Shown here: piece after piece, positions 53,705 to 64,000 of the stretch
How positions within the stretch are numbered: position 1 is the first letter of the stretch
Layout: each line of letters opens with the position of its first letter
Origin: Bradyrhizobium canariense
GTDB taxonomy: Bacteria > Pseudomonadota > Alphaproteobacteria > Rhizobiales > Xanthobacteraceae
DNA length: 64,000 bases
Direction of reading: 5' to 3'
NCBI RefSeq assembly: GCF_018130465.1
Contig: NZ_JAFCKJ010000002.1
Span: forward strand, 434,001 to 498,000
The notes under the pieces: generated by a model
Told to the model about the DNA's origin: nothing
Seen by the model: only the letters and a program-made list of their open reading frames with translations
The model's database searches: none
Program-made: the position numbers and the translations under genes

Positions 53705-54477
53705 GCTGCGCTCCCTGCAACTTTCTTGGGCGCGACGCCGAGATAGGCTTCCTGCACGATCGGTGACGCAATCACCTCGGCCGGCGGACCGTCCGCAACA
53801 AGCTGCCCGTTATGCAGCACGATGATGCGGTCGGCGAGCGAGCGGACGACGTCCATCTTGTGCTCGACGAGGAGAATGATCTTGCTCTTGTCCTGCTTGA
53901 GCTGCGCGATCAGGTTCAGCACGACCGGCACCTCGTCGATGCTCATGCCTGCGGTCGGCTCGTCGAACATGAAGACCTTCGGCTCGAGCGCGATCATCAG
54001 CGCGACCTCGAGCTTGCGCTGGTCGCCATGCGACAGTGCGGTCGCGGCCACGCCGCGGCGGCCGCCGAGCGCGACCTGATCCAGAATCGCATCGGCGCGG
54101 GCGATCAGGTCACGGCGGATCATCCAGGGCCGCAGCATGTCGTAATGGGTGCCGTCGGCGGCCTGCACGGCGAGGCGGACGTTTTCTTCCACCGAGAGGT
54201 TCGGAAAGAGATTGGTGAGCTGGAAGGCGCGCCCCAGGCCTGCGCGCGTCCGCATCGGCGCCGAGTGCTGGGTGATGTCGGTGCCGTCGAACAGGATGCT
54301 GCCGCTCGATGCGCGGAGCTGGCCGGAGATCAGGTTGAAATAAGTGGTCTTGCCGGCGCCGTTCGGGCCGACGATCGCGGTGAGCTCGCCGGGGCGGAAG
54401 CTGCAGGTGACGTTGTTGACCGCGACATGGCCGCCGAAGCGGATGGTGAGGTCACGGGTCTCGAGGGTCAGCGTCAT
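53701..54477 (-). CDS. livG: Branched-chain amino acid-type ABC transporter ATP-binding protein (LivG)
   Basis: A 258-residue ATPase. Walker A is GPNGAGKT (about residues 37-44). The signature is LSHGDQRKLEVALMIA, the usual LivG variant of LSGGQ. Walker B is VFMFDEPTAGMS, followed by the H-loop LLVEHKMD. The ATG at 54477 is chosen because the protein then begins MTLTLETRDLTIRFGGHVAVNN, as in homologues. A 14-bp perfect hairpin separates it from the binding-protein gene upstream. Confidence 0.93.
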   Translation of the reverse strand: MTLTLETRDLTIRFGGHVAVNNVTCSFRPGELTAIVGPNGAGKTTYFNLISGQLRASSGSILFDGTDITQHSAPMRTRAGLGRAFQLTNLFPNLSVEENVRLAVQAADGTHYDMLRPWMIRRDLIARADAILDQVALGGRRGVAATALSHGDQRKLEVALMIALEPKVFMFDEPTAGMSIDEVPVVLNLIAQLKQDKSKIILLVEHKMDVVRSLADRIIVLHNGQLVADGPPAEVIASPIVQEAYLGVAPKKVAGSAA

Positions 54478-54527
54478 TCGGAGTCTGGCAAATGATGAAA
54501 TGAGGAAAAAATCCGCAGTCGCGCTAC

Positions 54528-54561
54528 GTCTCACCTCCCCCGTTTGCGGGGGAGGTGAGAC
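54528..54561 (-). other. Intercistronic hairpin between binding-protein gene and livG
   Basis: GTCTCACCTCCCCC-GTTTGC-GGGGGAGGTGAGAC: perfect 14-bp arms, 8 bp after the binding-protein stop codon. There is no U-run, so it may stabilise the upstream mRNA and lower expression of livGFHM rather than terminate. The core resembles repeats at 4526 and 25191. Confidence 0.7.
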
Positions 54562-54569
54562 GAGACAAC

Positions 54570-55754
54570 TCAGCGCTTGTTGCGGACGGGAACGTCCATG
54601 TCCTCGATCTTCAGCTCGCGCACCGGCTCGAGCACGGCCCAGGCGACATTCGGATCGACCTTGACCTTGAAGTGATACATGCTCTGGAGCGCCTGATGGT
54701 CTTCCTTGCGGAACATCATCTTGCCCTTCGGCGTGTCGAACTCCAGGCCTTCCATGGCAGTGATCAGCTTCTCGGTGTCAGTCGACTTCGCCTTGGTGAC
54801 GGCGGCGACGACGGACATCGCGGCCGCAAAGCCGCCCGCGGTGAAGAAGTCCGGCGGCGCGTTGAAGCGCTTCTGGTGCTCGGCGACGAACCAGTCATTC
54901 ACCGGGTTCTTCGGGATCTCGTAGAAATAATAGGTCGCGCCTTCCATGCCGGGCAGGCCCTTGTAGGCCGCCAGCGCCGGCAGGATGTTGCCGCCGGTGG
55001 ACAGTTCGATGCCGTAGCGCTTGGGATCCATGTCCTGGAGCTTTGCCAGCGGATTGCCGGCGCCGGCCCAGATCACCCAGATCACCTTGCGGCCCGGCTT
55101 GTCCTTCAGTGCGTCGAACAGGCGCTGGCCGACCGCGGTGAAGTCGGTGGTGGAGGTCGGGGCATATTCTTCGGCGGCGAGCGTCGCGCCGGTCTTGGCG
55201 AGCGCCTCCTTGAAGGCGGCGACGCCGTCGCGGCCGAAGGCGTAGTCCTGCGCCAGCGTCGCGACGGTGACGCCCTGCTTGCCGATCGCGACCGCGTTCG
55301 AGATCGCGTCCTGCGACGAGTTGCGCGCGGTGCGGAAGATGTAGCGATTCCACTTCTCGCCGGTAATCTGATCCGCGACCGCGGGTTCGACGATCAGGAT
55401 TTTCTTGTTCTCCTCGGCGACGGGCAGGATCGCGAGTGCCGCGGCCGACGAGGTCGTGCCGATCGCGATGTCGGCCTTGTCGTCCTGATAGGCTTCCGCG
55501 AGCGCGGCCTTGGAGAGATCCGGCTTGCCCTGGTCGTCCTTGGTGATGACGACGATCTTGCGCCCGTCGAGCGTCATGGTGCCCTTGGTGGCGTATTCAA
55601 AACCCATTTGCAGGCCGGTCTCGGTCTGCTTGGCGTAGGCCTCGAGCGGGCCGGTCTTGCCGTAGATCAGCGCGACCTTGAGATCGTCGGCCTGTGCGGA
55701 GGTGCCCGCGGCGAGGGCGAGGATGGTTGTTGTTATGATGAGTGATCGACGCAC
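54570..55754 (-). CDS. ABC transporter substrate-binding protein (Leu/Ile/Val-type, type I periplasmic)
   Basis: A 394-residue periplasmic receptor. The signal peptide is residues 1-23 (RRSLIITTTILALAAGTSAQA). The mature protein shows the type-I fold: LKVALIYGKTGPLEAYAKQTETGLQMGFEYA, DDQGKPDLSKAALAEAYQDDKADIAIGTTSSAAALA, and YIFRTARNSSQDA. Family members bind branched-chain amino acids, but also amides, urea or aromatic and aliphatic acids; the neighbouring CoA-transferase suggests a carboxylate (inference). The start is GTG 55754 with AGGAGG 7 nt upstream. Two tandem 16-bp repeats lie in its leader. Confidence 0.88.
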   Translation of the reverse strand: MRRSLIITTTILALAAGTSAQADDLKVALIYGKTGPLEAYAKQTETGLQMGFEYATKGTMTLDGRKIVVITKDDQGKPDLSKAALAEAYQDDKADIAIGTTSSAAALAILPVAEENKKILIVEPAVADQITGEKWNRYIFRTARNSSQDAISNAVAIGKQGVTVATLAQDYAFGRDGVAAFKEALAKTGATLAAEEYAPTSTTDFTAVGQRLFDALKDKPGRKVIWVIWAGAGNPLAKLQDMDPKRYGIELSTGGNILPALAAYKGLPGMEGATYYFYEIPKNPVNDWFVAEHQKRFNAPPDFFTAGGFAAAMSVVAAVTKAKSTDTEKLITAMEGLEFDTPKGKMMFRKEDHQALQSMYHFKVKVDPNVAWAVLEPVRELKIEDMDVPVRNKR

Positions 55755-55777
55755 GATGGTCCCTCCTGATTTAACTT

Positions 55778-55809
55778 CTCTTGGCAACAGCGACTCTTGG
55801 TAACAGCGA
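55778..55809. repeat. Tandem 16-bp repeat in the binding-protein leader
   Basis: CTCTTGGCAACAGCGA (55778-55793) is followed directly by CTCTTGGTAACAGCGA (55794-55809), 15 of 16 identical. It lies 24-55 bp upstream of the GTG start, between likely promoter and Shine-Dalgarno. Confidence 0.8.
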
Positions 55810-55875
55810 TTTGCACAAGCTTGCGAACATTGCAATTGAACCTTCCGGCGGAGCGTGTCCGCTTTCGAGCATGCA

Positions 55876-57912
55876 TCATTTTTGGGCCCGCCGCGTGGCG
55901 CGCGCCGCGCCGGCTCCCTCGACCTGACGCCGGTCCGCCTGGGCCTCGTCCGCGCTCTCGAAGATATGCGGCGCAACGCCGCGCTTCTCCAGGGCCTGGC
56001 CAAGCTTGATGCGCAGGAAGCCCGACGTGGTGTAGCGCGACACGCCTGAATAGAAGCGGTCGACGAGATCGCGGACCATGGCGGAATATTCGTCCATCAG
56101 TTCCGGCACGATGGAAAAATTGTCATAATTGACGATGGCGTAGACCCGGCGGCCGAGCGGAGCGAGCCTGGCTTCGACAATGGCCGCGATCGTGTCGATC
56201 TCGGCCTTGCTGCGCAGCGGGTAGCGTTCCAGATTGACGAAGAACAGGTTCTGCTGCTCGTCCAGCGTGAAACGCTGGTCGAGCGGAATGGTGAGCAGGC
56301 GCTCGCGCAGGTCCATGAGGCCGTCGCGGAAGATGCGGGCGTCCATCGCTGCGGGATCGCGCGGGATCATCGGCTTGAAATCCATCAGGCGCAGGATATC
56401 GCGCTCGATGTCGATGCCGGGCGCGACTTCCGTGAGCTCGAGTCCGTCTGGCCGCAGCTCGAACACGCAGCGCTCGGTGACATACAGCGTGCGTTGCCGC
56501 CGCGCGGCGGCAAACGAGCCGCTGAAGGTGACGTGCTCGACCTTGTCGACGAATTTGCGTGATGTCGCCTCGTCGAGGATGACGAGTTTCCCGTCGTTCA
56601 CCGCAATGCGCTGCTTGCCCGCGCCGAACGTGCCGACGAACACGACCTCCTTGGCGTTCTGGCTGATGTTGATGAAGCCGCCGGCACCGGCGAGCTTCGG
56701 TCCGAACTTGCTGACATTGAGGTTGCCGGCACGGTCGACCTGGGCGAGACCGAGGAAGGCGGCGTCGAGACCGCCACCGTCGTAGAAGTCGAACTGGTAC
56801 GGCTGGTCGATCACCGCCTGCGTATTGATCGCCGCGCCGAAATCGATGCCGCTCGCGGGGATGCCGCCGATCACGCCCGGCTCCGCCGTCAGCGTGATGA
56901 GGTCGATGATCCGCTCCTCGTTGGCGACCGAGGCGATGCCCTCGGGCATGCCGATGCCGAGATTGACGACGCTGTTGGCCTTGAGCTCGAGGGCGGCGCG
57001 CCGGGCGATGATCTTGCGCTCGCTGACCGGCATCACCGGCAGTGAGGCGGCGCGGACGCGGATCTCGCTCGAGAAGGCAGGATTGTACTGCGTGCCAAAG
57101 GTCTGCCAATGGTTCTCCGGCTTCGCCACGACGACGCAGTCGACGAGAATGCCGGGAATCTTGACCTGGCGCGGATTGAGGCTGCCGCCCTCGGCGACGC
57201 GTTCGACCTGGGCGATGACGATGCCGCCGGAATTATGCGCGGCCATGGCGATGGCGAGCGCCTCCAGCGTCAGTGCCTCCTTCTCCATGGTGAGATTGCC
57301 GTCGGGATCGCCGGTGCTGGCGCGGATGATCCCGACATCGATCGGAAACGTCTTGTAGAGCAGGCACTCCTCGCCTCGAAGCGTGATCAGCTCCACCAGC
57401 TCTTCGGTGGTGCGCGCGTTCAGCTTGCCGCCGCCTTGCCTGGGATCGACGAAGGTGCCGATGCCGACGCGGGTGATATGTGCCGGACGATGCGCGGCGA
57501 TGTCGCGGAACAGATGCGTGATGACGCCCTGCGGCAGATTATAGGCTTCGATCTGGTTGGCAATCGCAAGCTGTTGAAGCTTCGGCGCAAGGCCCCAATG
57601 CCCGCCGATCACCCTGCGGACCAGGCCCTCATGGGCGAGATGATTGAGGCCCTTATGCTTGCCGTCGCCCTGGCCCGCCGCGTAGACCAGCGTCAGATTG
57701 CGCGGCTTGCCCTGCGTGTAGGGCGCATCGCCCTCGTTGGCGAGATAGAGCTCCTCCAGCGCGATCGCGATCTCCTCGGCAAAACCGATGCCGACAAAGC
57801 CGCCGGTCGCCACCGTGTCGCCGTCGCGGATCAGCATGACCGCTTCGGCGGCCGTGACGACCTTGCCTTTCTCCGAATTGCGCAGGTAAGGCAGCGCGGG
57901 GTGATGACTCAC
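55876..57912 (-). CDS. Fused acyl-CoA:carboxylate CoA-transferase (family I, YdiF/Pct-like)
   Basis: A 678-residue enzyme with alpha and beta halves in one chain. The alpha half has [24 protein letters not shown], the beta half [20 protein letters not shown]. The catalytic Glu is probably Glu344 in [19 protein letters not shown], matching the ExGxIGGxP pattern of acetoacetate/propionate CoA-transferases. It would move CoA between acetyl- or succinyl-CoA and an incoming acid. A C-terminal ~120-residue extension is present. The start is GTG 57912 with GGGAGG 6 nt upstream, better than the ATG at 57930. It follows the MFS gene by 113 bp. Confidence 0.85.
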   Translation of the reverse strand: MSHHPALPYLRNSEKGKVVTAAEAVMLIRDGDTVATGGFVGIGFAEEIAIALEELYLANEGDAPYTQGKPRNLTLVYAAGQGDGKHKGLNHLAHEGLVRRVIGGHWGLAPKLQQLAIANQIEAYNLPQGVITHLFRDIAAHRPAHITRVGIGTFVDPRQGGGKLNARTTEELVELITLRGEECLLYKTFPIDVGIIRASTGDPDGNLTMEKEALTLEALAIAMAAHNSGGIVIAQVERVAEGGSLNPRQVKIPGILVDCVVVAKPENHWQTFGTQYNPAFSSEIRVRAASLPVMPVSERKIIARRAALELKANSVVNLGIGMPEGIASVANEERIIDLITLTAEPGVIGGIPASGIDFGAAINTQAVIDQPYQFDFYDGGGLDAAFLGLAQVDRAGNLNVSKFGPKLAGAGGFINISQNAKEVVFVGTFGAGKQRIAVNDGKLVILDEATSRKFVDKVEHVTFSGSFAAARRQRTLYVTERCVFELRPDGLELTEVAPGIDIERDILRLMDFKPMIPRDPAAMDARIFRDGLMDLRERLLTIPLDQRFTLDEQQNLFFVNLERYPLRSKAEIDTIAAIVEARLAPLGRRVYAIVNYDNFSIVPELMDEYSAMVRDLVDRFYSGVSRYTTSGFLRIKLGQALEKRGVAPHIFESADEAQADRRQVEGAGAARATRRAQK

Positions 57913-58025
57913 GGCGTTCCTCCCGATCATTTCGACCGCATGCCGTTGTTGCTGTGCGTTGATCCTATCGCGAGGAGCGTCCCTGGAACAGCTGCTCCTC
58001 GCGACAGTAGGTATCCTCGAGACGT

Positions 58026-59336
58026 TCAGTCCTGAATTATCTTGCGTGTTTCGGTGGCGAAGTAGACCGACACGATGGTGATGATCGCCAGGGCGATCAT
58101 GTAGAGCGAGATCGGCCAGGTTGCCGGCGCGTAGGCCGTCATCAGGCCCGTAGCGATCAGTGGTGACAGCGCGCCGGCGAAGATCGAGGCGAGGTTGTAG
58201 CCGAGCGAGACGCCGCTGTAGCGCACCTTGGTGCCGAACAGCTCCGACAGGAAGCTCGCCTGCGGGCCGTACATCGCGGCATGACCGATGGCGAGACCCA
58301 GCACGATCGCGATCCAGGCATATTGCGGATTCCTGGTCGCCAGCAGCATGAACAGCGGGAACGACATCAGTGCCGAGAACACCGCGCCAAAAATATAGAC
58401 CGGCCGCCGCCCGACGCGGTCGGAGAGCGCACCGAAGGCCGGAATGGTGAAGGTCTCGATCGCCGCGCCGATCAGCACGCCGTTGAGCATGTCCTGCTTG
58501 TTCATGCCGAGCGATTGCGTCGCATAAGCGAGCACGAAGGTGGCGTAGATGTAGAAGAAGCCGTTTTCGGCAAAGCGCGCGCCCATCGCCAGCAGGATGT
58601 TCTTGGGGTACATCCGGATCGCCTCGAGGATCGGCATCTTGACGTCCTGCTTGCTGTCCTTGACCTTCTGGAACTCCGGCGATTCCGCGATGGTGAAGCG
58701 AATCCACAGGCCGACGAGCACCAGCGCGATCGAGAACAGGAACGGGATGCGCCAGCCCCAGGCCAGGAGCTGCGCGTCGGTCAGCATCGAGGACACCACC
58801 GAGAACACCAGCGTGCCGAGCACGAGGCCGAGCGGCGCGCCGAGCTGCGGCCAGCTGCCGTAAAAGCCTTTCTTGTCCGCGGGCGCATGCTCGACCGCCA
58901 TCAGCACCGCGCCGCCCCATTCGCCGCCAAGGCCAAAGCCCTGGACCAGTCGGCAGGTGACGAGCAGGATCGCGGCCCAGATGCCGGCGGTCTCGTAGGT
59001 CGGCAGGAATCCGATCGCCGCGGTCGCCGCGCCCATGATCAGCAGCGTCAGATAGAGCATGGTCTTGCGGCCGATCTTGTCGCCGTAATGGCCGAACACG
59101 ACGCCGCCGAGCGGGCGCGCGATGAAGCCGAGCGCGTAGGTGGCGAACGCCAGCAGCGTTCCCATCATGGGGTCGAAGTTCGGAAAGAACAGCTTGTTGA
59201 AGATCAGTGCCGCGGCCGTGCCGTAGAGGAAGAAATCATACCACTCGATGGCCGTGCCGATCAGGCTCGCGGTGGCGACCGTGACGTGCGAGGGCTGTTT
59301 TGCCTGAAGCTGATGGACCGTGATCGCTTCACTCAT
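58026..59336 (-). CDS. MFS transporter, metabolite:H+ symporter type
   Basis: A 436-residue twelve-span permease of the MHS group (KgtP, ShiA and ProP relatives). Signatures: [26 protein letters not shown] at the first span, [18 protein letters not shown] at loop 2-3, [24 protein letters not shown], and [16 protein letters not shown] at loop 8-9. Such symporters take up dicarboxylates, shikimate or other organic acids. The ATG at 59336 has GGGAGG 8 nt upstream. A sigma-54-type promoter lies about 60 bp before the start, and the activator gene is next upstream. Confidence 0.9.
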   Translation of the reverse strand: MSEAITVHQLQAKQPSHVTVATASLIGTAIEWYDFFLYGTAAALIFNKLFFPNFDPMMGTLLAFATYALGFIARPLGGVVFGHYGDKIGRKTMLYLTLLIMGAATAAIGFLPTYETAGIWAAILLVTCRLVQGFGLGGEWGGAVLMAVEHAPADKKGFYGSWPQLGAPLGLVLGTLVFSVVSSMLTDAQLLAWGWRIPFLFSIALVLVGLWIRFTIAESPEFQKVKDSKQDVKMPILEAIRMYPKNILLAMGARFAENGFFYIYATFVLAYATQSLGMNKQDMLNGVLIGAAIETFTIPAFGALSDRVGRRPVYIFGAVFSALMSFPLFMLLATRNPQYAWIAIVLGLAIGHAAMYGPQASFLSELFGTKVRYSGVSLGYNLASIFAGALSPLIATGLMTAYAPATWPISLYMIALAIITIVSVYFATETRKIIQD

Positions 59337-59397
59337 CTTGCATCCTCCCTGGTTGCGAATGCGCATGTGCAGCACGCGTCATTGTGCAGAGCGAAGA

Positions 59398-59412
59398 GCA
59401 AGGTCCGCGCCA
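59398..59412 (-). promoter_or_regulatory. Sigma-54 (-24/-12) promoter for the MFS/CoA-transferase genes
   Basis: On the minus strand TGGCGCGGACCTTGC fits TGGC-N7-TTGC with the GG/GC dinucleotides at the canonical spacing (consensus TGGCACG-N4-TTGC). Transcription would start near 59386, about 50 bp before the MFS ATG. A sigma-54 activator gene lies directly upstream, which makes a chance match less likely. Confidence 0.65.
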
Positions 59413-59487
59413 GATGCGGTCGGTCTGCGCAAAATGGCTGAAAAGACGGCAATTCCCGCATTCGCGCCCGGGAAGAGTCGCGATGCG

Positions 59488-59532
59488 CCGTGTCAGGAAT
59501 CCGAGACTCCGGACAGTTCCGTGTCTCGAAAC

Positions 59533-59538
<6 letters not shown>
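59488..59538. promoter_or_regulatory. Putative upstream activator sites (direct repeats)
   Basis: CCGTGTCAGGAATCCGAGAC (59488-59507) and CCGTGTCTCGAAACTCAGAC (59519-59538) match at 14 of 20 positions with a 31-bp period, about three helical turns. They lie about 100-150 bp upstream of the predicted start, the usual place for enhancer sites. The second overlaps the end of the activator gene. Confidence 0.45.
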
Positions 59539-60975
<1,437 letters not shown>

Positions 60976-61057
60976 GACATACCTCGGGGCAAGTCTGCCT
61001 GCTTACTACCAAAAGGGTCGTAATTTCAAAGGGGGAATTGAAGGCTGATCCACTCGC

Positions 61058-61200
61058 GACCCGTCCCCGTCACCCTGAGGTGGCCGCTTCTTCAGCGGCC
61101 CTCGAAGGGCGACGGCCCGGCTGCGTCTCGGCCGTTCATCCTTCGAGGCTCGACCCACGGTGCATACGCATCGCGGGCCTCGCACCTCAGGATGACGGGA
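61058..61200. repeat. Large palindromic repeat
   Basis: CCCGTCACCCTGAGGTGGCCGC...GCGGCC at the left and CACCTCAGGATGACGGGA at the right form the outer arms. The middle contains CATCCTTCGAGGCTCG. It is the same family as the inner repeats near 25242 and 27720 and fills the gap between the activator gene and the GGDEF-EAL gene. Confidence 0.65.
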
Positions 61201-61237
61201 GACTGCTAGCGCCCGCCGCATCATCGAGCAGCGCCCT

Positions 61238-62983
61238 CTACCGCCGATACCCGTTCGCGCGCGAATAGCCCTGCCGGTTCTGTTGCGTCGAGCGGCTTGT
61301 GACGCTGGCGCGTGCCTCGCTGGAGGCGGGCGTTGCGAGCTTCAGCTCCTCCAGGAAGATCGGTCGGGAGAAATAATAGCCCTGCGCGTAACGGATCTTG
61401 GTCGCGGCCTGGAGATAGGCGAGCTCCTCGTAGGATTCGATGCCTTCGGCAATCACGGTCATGCCGAGCGCTTCGCTCAGGGATTCGATCGCGCGCAAGA
61501 TTCCCTGGTTGCGCGGGCGCTTATGGATGTCGGTGATGAAGGAGCGGTCGATCTTGATCTCGTCCGCGGTGATGTCGGCCAGCGCCGAGAGCGAGGAATA
61601 GCCGGTGCCGAAATCGTCGATCGAGATGCCGACGCCGAGCTTGCGGAACATCGGCAGGATCTCGGCCTGGAAATGATTCTTGGCGACGAAGGCGTCTTCC
61701 GTCACCTCGATCATGAAGCGCTGCGGAAAACCGGTGTCGTCGAGCGCCTGCGCAAAGCTGCGCATGAATTCGGGGTTCCCGGCCTGCTTGGCCGCGACGT
61801 TGATGCTGATGGTCGCTTCCGCGCCGAACGTCTCGTTGATCAGGTCGATCGATTTGACGATCTCGGCGAGCACGAGATGGGTCAGCTCGTCGATCAGCCC
61901 GAGTTCGCCGGCAAGATTGATGAACGAGCCCGGCGCCTGGATCACGCCCTCGTCGTCGCGCAGCCGCACCAGGGCCTCGATGCCCTTCACGTCCTGGGTG
62001 CGTATGTCGACCTTGGACTGGAAGGCGCAGCAGAAGCGTTTCTCGAGGATCGCGAGCCGCAGCGACTGCTCGATCTTCGTCCGCGCCAGCGCCTCGCGCT
62101 CCATGCCGGAGTCGAAGAAGGCCGCCGATCCCTTGCCGTCATTCTTGATGCGGTACATCGCGATGTCGGCGTTCTGACGCAGTGTCTCGAAGCTGCTTCC
62201 GTGATCGGGATAGAGGCTGATGCCGACGGAGGTGGAGGCGAAGACTTCCGAATTGTCGATGAAGAACGGCGCCGTCAGCCGCTCCAGCGTCGATTGCATG
62301 AATTCGGCGACTTCCTCCTGGCTCTGGATCGGCGACAGCAGCAGCAGGAATTCGTCGCCGGAGATGCGCGACAGCATGTCCGAATCGCGCAGATCGCGTC
62401 CAAGCCGCTTCGACAGCTCGACCAGCAGGGCATCGCCCACGGCGTGGCCGTAATAGTCGTTGATGTGCTTGAAATTGTCGACGTCGAGAAAGGCGAGCGC
62501 AAAGCGCTCGCCGGCGCGACCCTGCGCGAGCAGGCTGGTGGCGCGATGTTCGATCACGCGCCGCGATGGCAGGCTGGTCAGCTCGTCGAAATAGGCCGAG
62601 CGGAATAGCTGGTCCTCGAAATTCTTCTGCTCGGTGATGTCGGAGGAAGCCGAGATCAGCAGCTCGCGTCCGTCGACGCGGATCGGACGATGGGTGGTCA
62701 GCAGCACCTGGCGTGCGGCTCCGTCGTGGAGCGCTTCCTCGGCGACGACCGCTTGACCGGAGCTCAGGGCCTGCCGGCAGGCTTCCCGGCGCGGTGCGAG
62801 ATCGCGCGAGGGACGGCTGCCGTCCATGCCGAGTTGGGCGGCCGCGACATCGTTGACCAGGAGAAGTTCGCCTTGGGCGTCCTGCACGGTCAACCCGGCA
62901 GGCAGCATTCTAACGATTTCCTTGAGGAATCCGAGTTCGGCTTCACTCGCGCCGGAATATTTGTTGTCGTTCATAGAAGTCAT
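61238..62983 (-). CDS. PAS-GGDEF-EAL protein
   Basis: A 581-residue cytosolic protein. The PAS domain is residues 15-118. The GGDEF domain has SGDEF at 208-212 in place of GGDEF, with an intact I-site RDSD at 199-202 five residues before it. EAL is at 336-338 (GIEALVRLR) and DDFGTGYSS follows, so the phosphodiesterase half looks complete. SGDEF variants may retain activity or act as a cyclic-di-GMP sensor through the I-site. Two ATG codons (62983 and 62974) are possible; neither has a good Shine-Dalgarno. Confidence 0.88.
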   Translation of the reverse strand: MTSMNDNKYSGASEAELGFLKEIVRMLPAGLTVQDAQGELLLVNDVAAAQLGMDGSRPSRDLAPRREACRQALSSGQAVVAEEALHDGAARQVLLTTHRPIRVDGRELLISASSDITEQKNFEDQLFRSAYFDELTSLPSRRVIEHRATSLLAQGRAGERFALAFLDVDNFKHINDYYGHAVGDALLVELSKRLGRDLRDSDMLSRISGDEFLLLLSPIQSQEEVAEFMQSTLERLTAPFFIDNSEVFASTSVGISLYPDHGSSFETLRQNADIAMYRIKNDGKGSAAFFDSGMEREALARTKIEQSLRLAILEKRFCCAFQSKVDIRTQDVKGIEALVRLRDDEGVIQAPGSFINLAGELGLIDELTHLVLAEIVKSIDLINETFGAEATISINVAAKQAGNPEFMRSFAQALDDTGFPQRFMIEVTEDAFVAKNHFQAEILPMFRKLGVGISIDDFGTGYSSLSALADITADEIKIDRSFITDIHKRPRNQGILRAIESLSEALGMTVIAEGIESYEELAYLQAATKIRYAQGYYFSRPIFLEELKLATPASSEARASVTSRSTQQNRQGYSRANGYRR

Positions 62984-63182
62984 GAATCTTGTTGTTTCAG
63001 CGCGCCTTTGCAATGGCCGCGATCTTGCGCGGTTCCCTCTTAAGTTTGGTTAAGGGGTCCGGAGAAATACGGTGGTGTTTTGCGGCGATGCGACGCGCCC
63101 AGCCCATCGTCATTAACAGAGCGTCAACGCGCGCAGCGAAACCGCGAACGAGGCGCGCGATCGAGTTTCGCTTGCGCTGTGT

Positions 63183-64000
63183 CTAGCCGCCTTTGGGGAT
63201 ACGGCATTGCATGGTGCAATGAAGTCCGGTCCTGAGATAGGAGACCTCCGACTTGCCGTCGAAGGCTGACAGCGCCGACTTCAACAGCTTGGTGCCGAAA
63301 CCCGGCTCGGAGACCTTGTCGACGCTCGGGCCCTCGGTTTCATCCCAGATAACGGTCAGACGGTCGTCGCTGACGGTCCATGACACCTGCAACAATCCGC
63401 GCGGCGCGGAGAACGCGCCATATTTGCCCGCGTTGGTGGCGAGTTCGTGAAACATCAGGGACAGCGTGACCGCAAGCTTCGGCGGCAGGAACAGCCGGTC
63501 GCCGTTGAGCGTGAAGCGGACATGGCCGTAAGGGCCGAGCTCCGAGATCAGGAGGTCGCGAATGTCGCAGCCGGCCTTGTCGATCCGCGAGATCAAATCG
63601 TCGGTCGCGGCAAGCGACCGCAGCCGCGGATCGATCCGGGCCCAGATTTGCGGCTGATCGTGCAGCACCTGATGCAGCACGGCATGCACCGTCGATAGCT
63701 TGTTCTTCAGCCGGTGCTGGAGCTCGTCGACCAGCAGCTTGCGGTAGTCTTCTTCCTCGATCAGGCGTCTGGAAATGCGGCGCTGCTCGACAAGGAGCGA
63801 GCGATAGTGCTCGACGCCCCAGACGGTGAGCGCGCAGACCGCCCAATAGAGCGCCAGCAGGGCGAATCGCGCGTGATCGGCAAAGGCATCGCCGAAATTC
63901 ACGACGACGCCGAGCACGCCGCCAACCAGCGCCGTGATGATGCCGATGCGGAAGCCGCCGAACGCGGCCGCAAAGAACACGGCCGGGAAATACGGCGTGA
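63183..64000 (-). CDS. Sensor histidine kinase, HWE/HisKA_2 type (partial, N-terminus beyond window)
   Basis: The open frame continues through position 64000, so the N-terminal part is missing. Visible are hydrophobic spans (GIITALVGGVLGVVVNFG and FALLALYWAVCALTVWG) resembling the end of a MASE1-like or DUF4118-like membrane domain. A coiled linker and the H-box VDELQHRLKNKLSTVHAVLHQVL follow. The N-box is LMFHELATNAGKYGAF, and VIWDETEG supplies the W-x-E motif of HWE kinases. The C-terminus ends MQCRIPKGG. No response regulator is adjacent on this side. Confidence 0.88.
   Translation of the reverse strand, partial: TPYFPAVFFAAAFGGFRIGIITALVGGVLGVVVNFGDAFADHARFALLALYWAVCALTVWGVEHYRSLLVEQRRISRRLIEEEDYRKLLVDELQHRLKNKLSTVHAVLHQVLHDQPQIWARIDPRLRSLAATDDLISRIDKAGCDIRDLLISELGPYGHVRFTLNGDRLFLPPKLAVTLSLMFHELATNAGKYGAFSAPRGLLQVSWTVSDDRLTVIWDETEGPSVDKVSEPGFGTKLLKSALSAFDGKSEVSYLRTGLHCTMQCRIPKGG

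Noticed and set aside
63040-63053. CtrA site TTAA-GTTTGG-TTAA upstream of the GGDEF-EAL gene
   Set aside because: The spacer is 6 bp, whereas the CtrA consensus needs TTAA-N7-TTAA.

Overview
The window is GC-rich, densely coded alphaproteobacterial chromosome. It most likely comes from Bradyrhizobium or a close relative in the Nitrobacteraceae. Reasons: strong codon bias to G/C in third positions; a dnaA-dnaN-recF-gyrB replication cluster with rpsT upstream of dnaA; a DUF3551-type small secreted protein; and several families of palindromic intergenic repeats of the kind common in Bradyrhizobium. I see no prophage, insertion sequence, integrase, CRISPR array or rRNA operon, so this reads as core chromosome with a few accessory modules. 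The species assignment is inference. LAYOUT. 1-12 kb: the start of purC (running off the left edge), a pirin, a membrane-anchored AraC regulator, a serine hydrolase, an MmgE/PrpD protein, a FUSC-type exporter, a run of co-directional genes (MATE exporter, DUF2867-like protein, kappa-GST/DsbA-like isomerase), a MurA homologue whose catalytic Cys is replaced by Asp, and a small membrane protein. 12-24 kb: on the minus strand, in transcription order, rpsT, a 1.3-kb regulatory gap, dnaA, dnaN, recF, two paralogous secreted proteins of unknown function, and gyrB. The two unknown proteins split the usual recF-gyrB neighbourhood and share a repeated FY-x3-L-x3-GW module; they are the most novel coding sequences here. 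24-38 kb: msrA, a Wza-like polysaccharide export lipoprotein, hydrolases, a two-subunit molybdenum hydroxylase (IorAB type), an HD-GYP protein, a CoA ligase, a VOC protein and a tricarboxylate-type binding protein, a DUF3551 protein and a trypsin-like protease. 38.6-40.5 kb: a three-gene unit (membrane protein, winged-helix regulator, second undecaprenyl diphosphate synthase) marked by two near-identical 17-19 bp palindromes, one upstream of the unit and one on top of the uppS start codon. 40.5-46.5 kb: GNAT, cNMP-binding protein, metallophosphoesterase, divergent Tag-like glycosylase, DUF1330, dinB, tspO and tRNA-Arg(CCG). 46.5-64 kb: a two-gene cyclic-di-GMP operon, a nine-gene co-directional catabolic/transport block, a third GGDEF-EAL protein and an HWE-type histidine kinase cut by the right edge. 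HOW THE GENES WORK TOGETHER. The 50.9-61 kb block runs in one direction: PAS-AAA+-Fis activator, MFS symporter, fused CoA-transferase, branched-chain-type substrate-binding protein, and ABC subunits G, F, H and M. A good -24/-12 (sigma-54) promoter sequence lies just upstream of the MFS gene, and two direct repeats sit 100-150 bp further upstream. The simplest reading is that the activator drives uptake and CoA activation of an organic acid that I cannot identify. Three diguanylate cyclase/phosphodiesterase proteins plus the HD-GYP protein give the window a heavy cyclic-di-GMP component.
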